The notes: generated from the letters alone by a model not told the origin. 9,141 nt of DNA from Dehalococcoidales bacterium (GCA_028711795.1 JAQTRN010000027.1:1-9141); one strand, 5' to 3'. Positions 1-6,647 are shown, counted from the first letter of the stretch. Numbers and translations: made by a program.

Positions 1-71
1 ATGTCGTTAATGTACTGCATGAAGCGACTATAGCCGCTTCGGTAATAACTTTCCACATAGATTTGCTTCAC
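1..71 (-). CDS. 5' end of an unrecognised protein, cut by the window edge
   Basis: A minus-strand reading frame starts at a GTG (69-71) and runs off the left edge after 23 codons. It begins MKQIYVESYYRSGYSRFMQY and continues IND. A Shine-Dalgarno-like GGGGAG lies at 77-82 (read on the minus strand), 5 nt before the GTG, and a TGA stop in the same frame sits directly upstream of the start. The aromatic- and charge-rich sequence looks like real protein. The competing minus frames have poorer start signals, or in one case a short frame that stops inside this one. The gene is divergent from the FecR-domain lipoprotein at 277, with about 205 bp between starts. I do not recognise the family. The call rests on the start signal and amino-acid composition only. 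Confidence 0.5.
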   Translation of the reverse strand, partial: MKQIYVESYYRSGYSRFMQYIND

Positions 72-133
72 TCAGACTCCCCATCTTCACCTCCCAGAGA
101 GTCCAATATGTTTCTGAACTTTTGCATTCTAAC

Positions 134-198
134 CAGACTTGATAATGACAGGTGCGTGGATACAAAGCACGGACAACGAGACCTTAAGAGCAAGTCTG
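134..198. repeat. Separated 8-bp inverted repeat in the divergent intergenic region
   Basis: CAGACTTG at 134-141 and its exact reverse complement CAAGTCTG at 191-198 are 49 bp apart. They lie between the minus-strand partial gene and the FecR promoter. The spacing is too wide for a simple hairpin operator but would suit a two-site regulator. It may also be chance. Confidence 0.3.
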
Positions 199-215
199 AT
201 TCCCAGAGTCAACTA

Positions 216-244
216 TTGCGAGCGACCTCTGACTGCGTTATGAT
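216..244 (+). promoter_or_regulatory. Candidate sigma-70 promoter of the first FecR gene
   Basis: TTGCGA (216-221) and TATGAT (239-244) are separated by exactly 17 bp, which predicts a transcript start near 250. The FecR gene starts at 277. A modest AAGG (265-268), 8 nt before the ATG, can serve as ribosome binding site. Both hexamers are close to consensus, but the assignment is by eye. Confidence 0.5.
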
Positions 245-276
245 ACACACGGAATCACACGCTCAAGGCAAACACA

Positions 277-1404
277 ATGATACTGCGGCGATGGCGCACC
301 CTAGCGACCCTCTTTAGCATCATCGTAATGCTATTCGTATTCCCAGGCTGTGCCAGCAAGGACCAGTCTGTAACAATCCTCTCCGTTGCTTCCGGGAGTA
401 TATCGATAGCGAAACCCGGCTCCACCAAACTGGCTAATGGTGTTGCCGGCATGACACTCGGACCCGGCGACATAATACAGGCCGGTGATAATTCCACTGC
501 CGTAATCACTTTCTTCGATGGCAGCACTATTGAACTGAAAGCAGACACTCATATAGAGGTGATATCCCTTGACACGGCGAGTTCGGGTTCCACAACGATA
601 CTGCTGAAACAGCAGTTAGGTAAGACCATCAGTCGTGTCACTAAACTGGTTGACTCAAAGTCCCGCTACGAGATTGAAACCCCGGCCGCTGCAGCTACCG
701 TAAGGGGCAGCGTCATGCTCGTCGATGTAGCACCAGACGGGACCACACACGTCGGTAATCAGGAAGGTAAAATCAGCGTAATTGCCCAGGGAGTAGAAGT
801 CATAATCCCCGAATGGAATATCAGTACCGTACTGCCCGGAGCCCCGCCTGGCGAACCACAGCCAATATCAGAGCAGATGCGTGACCCCCGGGAGGATGTA
901 TTTGATAGAAACGGCAACCCGGTGAATGGCTACGAGTATCTTGACATTGCCAGCGTCAGCGCATCTTTCGAGAATGGGCATCACGTTTTTACAGTTGTGG
1001 TGAACGGCCTTGTCCCGGGCGCAGTCGAAGCACCGTCAATACTAGAGTGGGATATCATGGTAGATTCCGACAATGATGTGAGCACAGGCTGGCAATCCCC
1101 TCTACTTTTCAATGACATCGGCGTCGACTATTATGTCTCACTAAGCCTTTATGGTTCCAAATTCTCAGTGAACGCACAGGAGATTACAAAGCGCCCGGAG
1201 CCATACTCGAAGAACCTGAAGTACTCTACCAGTGAGAGCGCAGTAGAAATTAGCTTCACTCCGGGCACTATTGGCAACACCTCTGACTTCCGCTACATCG
1301 TTCTTACCCGGAAATATGGGAAAATCGCAGACGCGAATACTTTAGTCTCTGCTGACAAATTGCCGAATCAGGGTCACTTAGCTTATGCTTCAACGGGGCG
1401 CTGA
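277..1404 (+). CDS. FecR-domain lipoprotein with C-terminal beta-sandwich domain
   Basis: A 375-residue secreted protein. Residues 1-24 form a signal peptide with a basic start (RRWR) and a hydrophobic core, ending in FPGC. C25 is the likely lipidated cysteine, although the -3 residue is not ideal for a lipobox. Residues about 33-190 are a FecR domain: FFDGSTIEL (79-87), SRVTKLVD (119-126) and the signature ETPAAAATVRGS (134-145). FecR domains occur in anti-sigma regulators, but here there is no cytoplasmic sigma-binding segment, so it is an envelope FecR domain rather than a FecI partner. Residues about 205-375 look like a beta-sandwich resembling CBM9/DOMON-type modules, with LDIASVSASFENG and a DSDNDVSTG loop that could bind calcium. 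It converges on the CHASE2 cyclase gene with only 26 bp between stop codons. It is a clear paralogue of the lipoprotein at 3419-4594. Likely role: envelope sensor or scaffold; ligand unknown. Confidence 0.85.
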   Translation: MILRRWRTLATLFSIIVMLFVFPGCASKDQSVTILSVASGSISIAKPGSTKLANGVAGMTLGPGDIIQAGDNSTAVITFFDGSTIELKADTHIEVISLDTASSGSTTILLKQQLGKTISRVTKLVDSKSRYEIETPAAAATVRGSVMLVDVAPDGTTHVGNQEGKISVIAQGVEVIIPEWNISTVLPGAPPGEPQPISEQMRDPREDVFDRNGNPVNGYEYLDIASVSASFENGHHVFTVVVNGLVPGAVEAPSILEWDIMVDSDNDVSTGWQSPLLFNDIGVDYYVSLSLYGSKFSVNAQEITKRPEPYSKNLKYSTSESAVEISFTPGTIGNTSDFRYIVLTRKYGKIADANTLVSADKLPNQGHLAYASTGR

Positions 1405-1430
1405 GTTGAGGCACATATTTCTTTCGCTAA

Positions 1431-3275
1431 TCAGCCGATGACCCGGAATACTTCCACGGGCACTGCCTTGCCCTTAAAGGTGTGAGGGCCCAGGCTCTCG
1501 CATTTAACGGTTTGGGACACCCTCCGTTGCGTTTCCGGCCCTATCCAGATCTGGTCGCCCGGCGCCGCACTGCAAATTCGCGAGGCCAGGTTAACGGCGT
1601 CACCCACCACGGTATATTCGGCGCGGCCGAGTGAGCCAACGTGCCCGGCGACGGCCGATCCGGTGTTAACGCCAATGCCGAACTCGACATGCGGAAGACC
1701 AGGGCTATTCTGCCTCAACTCAGCAATCTTCTGCTGGGTTTCAGAGGCGGTTTTCACCGCCAGTTCGGCGTGTTCCGGCTGAATCTGCGGAGCGTTCCAG
1801 ACAGCCATGACGTTATCACCAGCGAATTTATTGACAATACCTTTGTTCTCAATCACGGTATCGACCACAACTGATAAATAGGTGTTAAGGACACGCACCG
1901 TGTCCTCGGGAGGTAATTGCTCCGTCATCTGGGTAAAGTTGCGGATGTCAGCGAACAGTATGGACACTTCCCTTACCTCACCTCCGAGGTCGAGCTTGCC
2001 GGTATCTGCCAGTTGGACTACCTGTCTGGCTACCTCCGGTGAGACGTAGCGGCCGAACAATTCTTTAACGAAGCGCTTATCTCTCTGTTCGATGATGACG
2101 ATATAGAGCATATTACCAAAGTAGAGCACAGCCGCCAGCAGCATGGGGTAGACAACACCCAGCAAGTAGCCCCGGTCAAAAGCCACCGAGCTAGCTACCA
2201 GAATGGCAATGAGCAGACCCAAAGTGACCCCGGTCCCTTTGGCCAGGTCCTTCAAATTCCACGTTCCACACAGGGGCAGCAAGAGTGCGCTAATAGCTAC
2301 GACCAATAATAGGGTGACTATGGCTATACCATCACCGGTATCTATCAGGAACCGCTGGGTCAGAATAGTGTCTATAGCTGCGGCGTGAATCCAGACTCCG
2401 GAGACTTCGCCAGTCGCCGTAGGTATCAACCAGGTATCCATGGCCCCGGTAGCCGTCATCCCAATCAGGACGAGCTTATTCTTGACGACCTCCGGCGGGA
2501 AATTACCACTGATTACGTCACCGTAGGAAAGATAAGGTCGTTCCTCTGGTGCCCCCGAGTAGTCCACGCGAAGGGAATAGGCTTCATCCGCCGGTATATC
2601 CCGGCCCAACTGATGTAGTCTACCATTGTCTATCGAATAGTCATTAGCCGGTAGGGTCGGAAACATGACCTGAAGCGCGGCGATGGATAGGGCGGGATAC
2701 ACGTTGGCAGCGTCATCTCTTATCAGTAATGGCAACCGCCGTACTTTACCGTCTGGGTCGGGGATGACGTTGGCCTGTCCCAGACCGCTGGCGGCTTCCC
2801 GTAGAGAGGGGGTCGGTAACAGTATATCTCCATAGGTAACGCCGGACGTGGTCCCCGAATGTGGCTCCATAGCCGTCGCTGCCAGGACCACATTGCCGGC
2901 GCCGGTTATCGCTTCGATAAAGGGAGCATCATTCTGGGACGTATCGGCAAAAACAACATCAAAAGCAATCACCTTAGCGCCAGCTTCCTTTAGATTGGTG
3001 ACTGCCTGGGCATGAAGGGTACGCGGCCACTCAGACCACTTGCCATATGTCGCCAGAGTATCATCGTCAATACCGACGACAACGATATTGGGTGAGGGCG
3101 TTCCGGCTATGAAAAACTGGTCCGATGCCCACAGGTTCAGGTTGTAGAAGGGCTTGACCAATACTATCAATAAAATGAGAAGGCAACCTACGGCACTGAT
3201 AACCAGTGTCTGAGAGACACGCCGACTGGACCTTTTGGTCTTACCGCGCTTGCGTCCTCGGCCAGATGTTAACAC
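1431..3275 (-). CDS. CHASE2-domain class III adenylate cyclase
   Basis: A 614-residue membrane enzyme expected to make cAMP from ATP. A basic N-terminus leads into TM1 (about 22-42). An extracytoplasmic CHASE2 sensor domain follows (about 45-305, with VVVGIDDDTL and VIAFDVVFAD). Then come three TM segments (about 316-335, 349-366, 370-396), a short linker with the FGRYVSPEVA motif (407-416) and a class III cyclase domain (about 434-614). The catalytic set is complete: metal-binding D443 (FADIRNFT) and D487 (KFAGD), the adenine-selecting K483 with T555 (EYTVVGD), and the transition-state pair N562 and R566 (NLASR). The K/T pair is typical of class IIIb adenylate cyclases. The start is a GTG. 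GGAAGGGG lies at 3290-3297, 14 nt away and too far for normal use, while TATTAT ends 5 nt before the GTG. FecR-domain genes lie on both sides, consistent with a sensory partnership at the envelope. Confidence 0.93.
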   Translation of the reverse strand: MLTSGRGRKRGKTKRSSRRVSQTLVISAVGCLLILLIVLVKPFYNLNLWASDQFFIAGTPSPNIVVVGIDDDTLATYGKWSEWPRTLHAQAVTNLKEAGAKVIAFDVVFADTSQNDAPFIEAITGAGNVVLAATAMEPHSGTTSGVTYGDILLPTPSLREAASGLGQANVIPDPDGKVRRLPLLIRDDAANVYPALSIAALQVMFPTLPANDYSIDNGRLHQLGRDIPADEAYSLRVDYSGAPEERPYLSYGDVISGNFPPEVVKNKLVLIGMTATGAMDTWLIPTATGEVSGVWIHAAAIDTILTQRFLIDTGDGIAIVTLLLVVAISALLLPLCGTWNLKDLAKGTGVTLGLLIAILVASSVAFDRGYLLGVVYPMLLAAVLYFGNMLYIVIIEQRDKRFVKELFGRYVSPEVARQVVQLADTGKLDLGGEVREVSILFADIRNFTQMTEQLPPEDTVRVLNTYLSVVVDTVIENKGIVNKFAGDNVMAVWNAPQIQPEHAELAVKTASETQQKIAELRQNSPGLPHVEFGIGVNTGSAVAGHVGSLGRAEYTVVGDAVNLASRICSAAPGDQIWIGPETQRRVSQTVKCESLGPHTFKGKAVPVEVFRVIG

Positions 3276-3280
3276 GTCTG

Positions 3281-3286
3281 ATAATA
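3281..3286 (-). promoter_or_regulatory. -10-like hexamer directly before the cyclase GTG (possible leaderless start)
   Basis: On the minus strand TATTAT (5 of 6 matches to TATAAT) ends 5 nt before the GTG start at 3275, so transcription could begin at or next to the start codon. No convincing -35 box is seen 17-18 bp upstream. The only SD-like stretch (GGAAGGGG) is 14 nt from the GTG. Confidence 0.35.
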
Positions 3287-3392
3287 ATGCCCCTTCCTGA
3301 TACGAAAGCAGAACCGATTATTGGGTAGTGATAACCTCCCTGCTATCCCTGAATAGCCGGTGCGGGCCCAACTTCAGTCCCCGCGTTTCCCC

Positions 3393-3416
3393 AAATCAAA
3401 ATGCTCACGGAGAGCA
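3393..3416 (-). terminator. Weak intrinsic terminator after the second FecR gene
   Basis: Read on the minus strand just past the FecR stop codon (3419-3421): stem TGCTC, loop TCCGT, stem GAGCA, followed by TTTTGATTT. The stem is only 5 bp and the T tract is interrupted, so it is probably leaky. If it works, the cyclase relies partly on its own start signal. Confidence 0.4.
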
Positions 3417-3418
3417 GG

Positions 3419-4594
3419 TTATCTTGGAGGAGGCAAGCCCGGCTCAGATGGTTCGGGAGTACTCTCCACTGAAACAGAGGTGGAGCTTTGCACAGTCACA
3501 GTCTGGGACGAAACATCGGTCGTCGTGACTGTAACCATGCAGACCAGAGGATGGGTATCCCCTAACTTGACAAGGTAGCTGGACCGGAACAACCACTCCT
3601 CGCCGACGTCCAGCTTACCGTTACTATTGGAGTCTCCACTCTCGTATTTAGTCGTACCCGTCCGGCTATCAATCACGGTGACGTCTGACAGCGCCGTGTT
3701 CCCGGTATTTAAGACACGGTAAGTATAGATCACCGTGTCACCAACACGGACGATTGCTGGTTCAGCGATACTGCTCAGGCTAAAGGCCGCTACATTAACG
3801 GTACCGCCGCCACCACCTCCGCCTCCTCCACCACCAGACACGTACTGACCTCCAGTCCATGGTACCGGGGCACTCGGGGTCTGTCCCGGAGTGACTGTCG
3901 ATTGCATGCCTTCCGGTATCTGGAGTGTGACACCCTGGGCAGTCACCCACACAGAGCCCTGCTCGTTGGCTACAGTTGTCATACCATTGGCGTCGACCAT
4001 GACGTGCATGATACTGCCCCGGACCGCCGCCACGGCGGCCGGAGTCTCAACTTCGTAACGTGATTCCGCATCAACCAGCTTAGTCACACGACTCACGGTC
4101 TTACCTATATTCTGCTTGAGCCTGATAGTCGTTGACTGCGTGGTCGGTGCGATACCAAGGGCACTCATTTCAACCTCGGTGTTTGCCTCGAGCTCAATGG
4201 TAGTCCCTTCGAAGAAGGTAACCTCAACTCTGGAGGCGGCTCCGGCTTTAATCAGGTCTTTGATATCCAGGGACATTCCGGGTTTCACTTCCAGCCACTG
4301 GCTTGAACCGGACTTCATCACGTACGCAACACCTTGCGTCAGCGAGACGACAGTGAGTGGAGTTGGGTTTTCGCTTAACGGTGGGGAGGATGGGGGCGAT
4401 GACACGGGTGCCGGTGTGATGATTTCCGATGTTGGTTTAGGCGTGGTCGTCAGTGGGAGAGATGATTCCTGAGATGGCGTCGTTGTCTCGGGCATAACCG
4501 GCGGTTCGGCAGCCGGACTGCGACCAGTGCAGGCCCCAATAGTTCCAGTCGCGAGCAGAAGCACCACCAGAATACAGAATATAGCCCGGCGCAT
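3419..4594 (-). CDS. FecR-domain lipoprotein with DUF11-like C-terminal domain
   Basis: A 391-residue exported lipoprotein. The signal peptide ends in a good lipobox, IGAC, with C22 lipidated. A Pro/Thr/Ser-rich flexible stalk (about 26-80) precedes a FecR domain (about 81-235), with FFEGTTIEL (127-135), SRVTKLVD (168-175) and ETPAAVAAVRGS (183-194). These nearly match the paralogue at 277-1404. An 11-glycine run (254-264) then links to a DUF11/DUF7507-like Ig-fold domain (about 270-375), which has VLNTGNTALSDVTVID and a Ca-binding-like loop GDSNSNGKLDVGEEW. The tail is Pro-rich with no membrane anchor. The ATG start follows AGGGTGG at 4601-4607, 6 nt away. The gene lies upstream of, and co-directional with, the CHASE2 cyclase (143-bp gap). 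It has a strong promoter with operator-like repeats. Likely role: surface sensor or scaffold working with the cyclase (inference). Confidence 0.88.
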   Translation of the reverse strand: MRRAIFCILVVLLLATGTIGACTGRSPAAEPPVMPETTTPSQESSLPLTTTPKPTSEIITPAPVSSPPSSPPLSENPTPLTVVSLTQGVAYVMKSGSSQWLEVKPGMSLDIKDLIKAGAASRVEVTFFEGTTIELEANTEVEMSALGIAPTTQSTTIRLKQNIGKTVSRVTKLVDAESRYEVETPAAVAAVRGSIMHVMVDANGMTTVANEQGSVWVTAQGVTLQIPEGMQSTVTPGQTPSAPVPWTGGQYVSGGGGGGGGGGGTVNVAAFSLSSIAEPAIVRVGDTVIYTYRVLNTGNTALSDVTVIDSRTGTTKYESGDSNSNGKLDVGEEWLFRSSYLVKLGDTHPLVCMVTVTTTDVSSQTVTVQSSTSVSVESTPEPSEPGLPPPR

Positions 4595-4619
4595 CGGCTT
4601 CCACCCTATCTAATCTACT

Positions 4620-4643
4620 GTCTGGGAGTCTGCCAGACTGGCA
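4620..4643. repeat. Overlapping inverted repeats in the FecR leader
   Basis: Three interleaved dyads share bases: GTCTGG(4620-4625)/CCAGAC(4633-4638), AGTCT(4627-4631)/AGACT(4635-4639) around GCC, and TGCCAG(4631-4636)/CTGGCA(4638-4643) around A. They lie in the predicted 5' leader of the FecR gene, about 25-50 nt before its ATG. The pairings are mutually exclusive, so they could form alternative RNA hairpins or a DNA operator. Confidence 0.5.
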
Positions 4644-4700
4644 AACTCGGTCTCTCACACAGTGGCTGAGAACCACGACTGCCCGAGAAAAGCACATCTC

Positions 4701-4741
4701 AGTACTTTCGTAGCATGGTAAGTATAAGACTAGTACTTTCG
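4701..4741. repeat. Two identical 10-bp direct repeats across the FecR promoter
   Basis: AGTACTTTCG occurs at 4701-4710 and again at 4732-4741, a period of 31 bp, close to three helical turns. The distal copy lies in the -35/-10 spacer. The other lies just inside the predicted transcribed region. Each copy contains the palindrome AGTACT. The geometry fits a repressor binding two sites on the same face of the helix. Confidence 0.6.
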
Positions 4742-4749
4742 GATGTCAA
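4721..4749 (-). promoter_or_regulatory. Near-consensus sigma-70 promoter of the second FecR gene
   Basis: On the minus strand, a perfect TTGACA (4744-4749) is followed after exactly 17 bp by TATACT (4721-4726; 5 of 6). The predicted transcript start is near 4714, giving a leader of about 120 nt before the ATG at 4594. This is the best promoter in the window. Confidence 0.8.
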
Positions 4750-4755
4750 TATAAT

Positions 4756-4770
4756 GAATCAGTTTGATTC
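4756..4770. repeat. 15-bp palindrome immediately upstream of the FecR -35 box
   Basis: GAATCA-GTT-TGATTC is a perfect 6-bp inverted repeat with a 3-bp centre. It is centred about 49 bp before the predicted start of the minus-strand promoter, a usual place for an activator. It also lies 3' of the phosphodiesterase-like gene and could form a weak hairpin in that transcript. Confidence 0.5.
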
Positions 4771-4825
4771 TGGCACACCCGGCGAGACAGGACCTTATTA
4801 GACCGTTGAGTCGGCTGTGAAAGGA

Positions 4826-5593
4826 CTAGAGTGTCAGAATGTCCCCTTCAGTTACACACCGGATAGTTGTGCCAATCTGCTGTTCAACCAGCCCAATCTC
4901 CTGGCGTATCTCTGACTCTAACCGTGGGGACATGTGTACCACGGCGACCCGTGGCAGGTAGCCCTTAACGCGCTGGAACTGAATTAGTTCGACCATCAGC
5001 GTCCTGGGGCACAGGTGTTCGGCGTTCCTGGCGATATCTTCGAACCGGTTAGGCATAGTAGTCTCAATGATGAGCAGTTGTGGATTCACCTCTGACCAGA
5101 TATCAGCCAGGCCGGGCCCGGTGTCACCGGTATAGAAGACTTCTCCTCCGTCCCCGGAGATAGCGAACCCGATAGCCCCCCGGGGATGCTGTACCGGTTT
5201 CGCTGTCACCTTATAGCCTTCCAGAACCAGCGATTCGTGCGGTCTTAATGGTACTAGTTCAACAACCGGTCTTTTCAGGAAAGAGTCTTCACTGGCAAAC
5301 TCAGGATAGATGATACCATCCATTAAATGAGAGGAAAGTATCTCTAACGTCTCCGGAGCGGAAACGACTCTTATGGTCCGGCCCATGTTGCCGAAAGCGA
5401 AAGTAGGGACGGCTCTAATGTGGTCATAGTGTCCATGACTGACCAGGACCGTCCCGATTTCTTTCTGTTCGTCCAGGGTTAGCTCAGAGGTGAGGCTGCC
5501 GGCATCTACGGCTAAGCTCGTCCCAACAAGAAAACTGGCTAATCTGGTTTTCTTCGATTCCGTATTATGTGTTCCCAAGAACCGTATCTGCAC
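4826..5593 (-). CDS. MBL-fold hydrolase resembling class II cAMP phosphodiesterase
   Basis: A 255-residue cytoplasmic metallo-beta-lactamase-fold protein with no signal peptide. Metal-ligand motifs are visible: SHGHYDHI (H53, H55, D57, H58), VQHP (H136), YTGDTGP (D157) and VVHMSP (H220). The sequences VDAGSLTSELTLDEQ (29-43), IIETTMPNRFEDIA (175-188), HLCPRTLMVEL and RLESEIRQEI match the pattern I recall for bacterial proteins called class II 3',5'-cyclic-nucleotide phosphodiesterases (PdeA-related), which hydrolyse cAMP to AMP. Position 56 is Y where the eukaryotic signature has L, so substrate is not certain. The GTG start follows GAGGA at 5600-5604, 6 nt away. The gene begins 49 bp after the K+ channel gene on the same strand, so they are probably co-transcribed. 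Its presence beside an adenylate cyclase supports the cAMP role. Alternative: a generic MBL phosphoesterase. Confidence 0.8.
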   Translation of the reverse strand: MQIRFLGTHNTESKKTRLASFLVGTSLAVDAGSLTSELTLDEQKEIGTVLVSHGHYDHIRAVPTFAFGNMGRTIRVVSAPETLEILSSHLMDGIIYPEFASEDSFLKRPVVELVPLRPHESLVLEGYKVTAKPVQHPRGAIGFAISGDGGEVFYTGDTGPGLADIWSEVNPQLLIIETTMPNRFEDIARNAEHLCPRTLMVELIQFQRVKGYLPRVAVVHMSPRLESEIRQEIGLVEQQIGTTIRCVTEGDILTL

Positions 5594-5642
5594 TTGAGTT
5601 CCTCGAGATAACTCCGTGGAGGTTGTTGTGGTTGATCACCGA

Positions 5643-6647
5643 CTAGTGTTTTTCGAATTCCTGTGACAGATTAAGCTTCTCTTCCGGGGTAGTCATGACT
5701 ATCAGATTATCAGATTCCCCGATGAGAGAGTCTTCGGTTGGGTTGAAGACCCACCCATGCGCGGTCTGGACCGCCAGGAGTAATAAGTTCGGGAACCGTT
5801 TCAGGTCAAGACTGGAGATAGTCTTCCCGGTGAACCTGGCCGGGATAGCTACTTCTTCGACTCGCAGGTTCTTATCTTTATCCCGCAACATAATGTCCAG
5901 AAAAGACACCACCGTGGGCCGGATCATGACCGAGGCCATCCTGAGCCCACCAATCATCGTCGGTGAGACCACTGCATCGGCGCCAACCTTTTCCATCTTC
6001 CCACTGTTGGCCGTATCGTCACATCTGACGACTACCCGGACCTGCGGATTGACCTGTTTGGCCGTCAGAGTTATTATCAGGTTCTGGTTGTCATCGCCGC
6101 TAACGGCAAACAGTCCCCTGGCATGTTTGATACCTGCTTTCAAAAGTGTATCAACTTCGGTGGCATCGCCTTCTATGAAAATACCATCTTTTATCAGCTT
6201 CATGTTTTTCGCCGAAATCTCCTCAGAAATGTCCACGATGACTACCGGCTGCTTGACGGCCTGAAGTTCACTGGCGATGTGTAAACCTACCGCCCCGATG
6301 CCACAAATAATGTAGTGGTCCTTCAGTCTACTGGCAGTTCTTTCCATCCTTATCCTCCGAAAAGACTGAGTCAGTTGTCCTTCCACCAGAAGGGCGGTGA
6401 TATTGGTAGCCGCGTAGGCAAGGACGCCGATACCAGCCACGGCAATCAGCATGGTGAAGACCCGGCCACCGGGACTGGCTGACAGGTCGATGATCTCGGC
6501 ATAACCGATGGTGGCCACGGTGATGAACGTCATGTACAATGCGTCCAGCAGCGATGTCTGCCCGCCACTGATCAGCCAGTAGCCGACTGTGCCGATTAAG
6601 AAGACGAATAGTAGAGTAGCCCCCGCCCAGAATAATTTTCGGTACAC
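5643..6647 (-). CDS. Two-TM potassium channel with RCK (TrkA-N/TrkA-C) domains
   Basis: A 334-residue channel subunit, likely a tetramer in the plasma membrane. TM1 is about 5-26, the pore helix about 33-45, the filter 46-51 and TM2 about 63-87. A TrkA-N/RCK Rossmann domain follows (about 110-235, GIGAVG at 116-121, acidic D139 ending strand 2, IEGDAT at 158-163), then a TrkA-C domain (about 255-320). The order and length match MthK/Kch-type RCK channels, which respond to Ca2+, nucleotides or NAD(H). The filter reads TIGYAE instead of the usual T(V/I)GYG(D/E), the second glycine being alanine. Start: GTG with an excellent GGGGAGG (6653-6659) 5 nt upstream. There is no cyclic-nucleotide-binding domain, so any link to the nearby cAMP enzymes would be indirect. 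Promoter at 6677-6705. Confidence 0.92.
   Translation of the reverse strand: MYRKLFWAGATLLFVFLIGTVGYWLISGGQTSLLDALYMTFITVATIGYAEIIDLSASPGGRVFTMLIAVAGIGVLAYAATNITALLVEGQLTQSFRRIRMERTASRLKDHYIICGIGAVGLHIASELQAVKQPVVIVDISEEISAKNMKLIKDGIFIEGDATEVDTLLKAGIKHARGLFAVSGDDNQNLIITLTAKQVNPQVRVVVRCDDTANSGKMEKVGADAVVSPTMIGGLRMASVMIRPTVVSFLDIMLRDKDKNLRVEEVAIPARFTGKTISSLDLKRFPNLLLLAVQTAHGWVFNPTEDSLIGESDNLIVMTTPEEKLNLSQEFEKH

Noticed and set aside
21..40. GAAGCG/CGCTTC hairpin as a terminator
   Set aside because: It lies inside the minus-strand coding frame and has no T tract.
239..262. CRP-like binding site near the FecR promoter, considered because of the cAMP genes
   Set aside because: A TCACA half-site is present at 255-259, but no TGTGA lies at the 6-bp spacing; no convincing CRP site was seen elsewhere.
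3..317. Plus-strand open frame running in from the left edge and overlapping the FecR start
   Set aside because: It has no start signal, an unprotein-like composition, overlaps the FecR signal peptide, and is antisense to the better-supported minus-strand gene at 1-71.
3826..3834. Glycine-rich run in the FecR protein as a frameshifted or unstable tract
   Set aside because: The 11 glycine codons are mixed (GGT, GGA, GGC) and in frame with good domains on both sides; it reads as a linker.
4116..4472. Plus-strand open frame of 118 codons
   Set aside because: Antisense to the FecR domain and its Ser/Thr/Pro stalk; a composition effect.
4750..4755. Perfect TATAAT on the plus strand
   Set aside because: It has no -35 partner at 16-18 bp and no plus-strand gene downstream; it overlaps the edge of the minus-strand promoter.
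5695..6264. Long plus-strand open frame of 189 codons
   Set aside because: It is exactly antisense to the K+ channel RCK domain, has no ribosome binding site and resembles no family.
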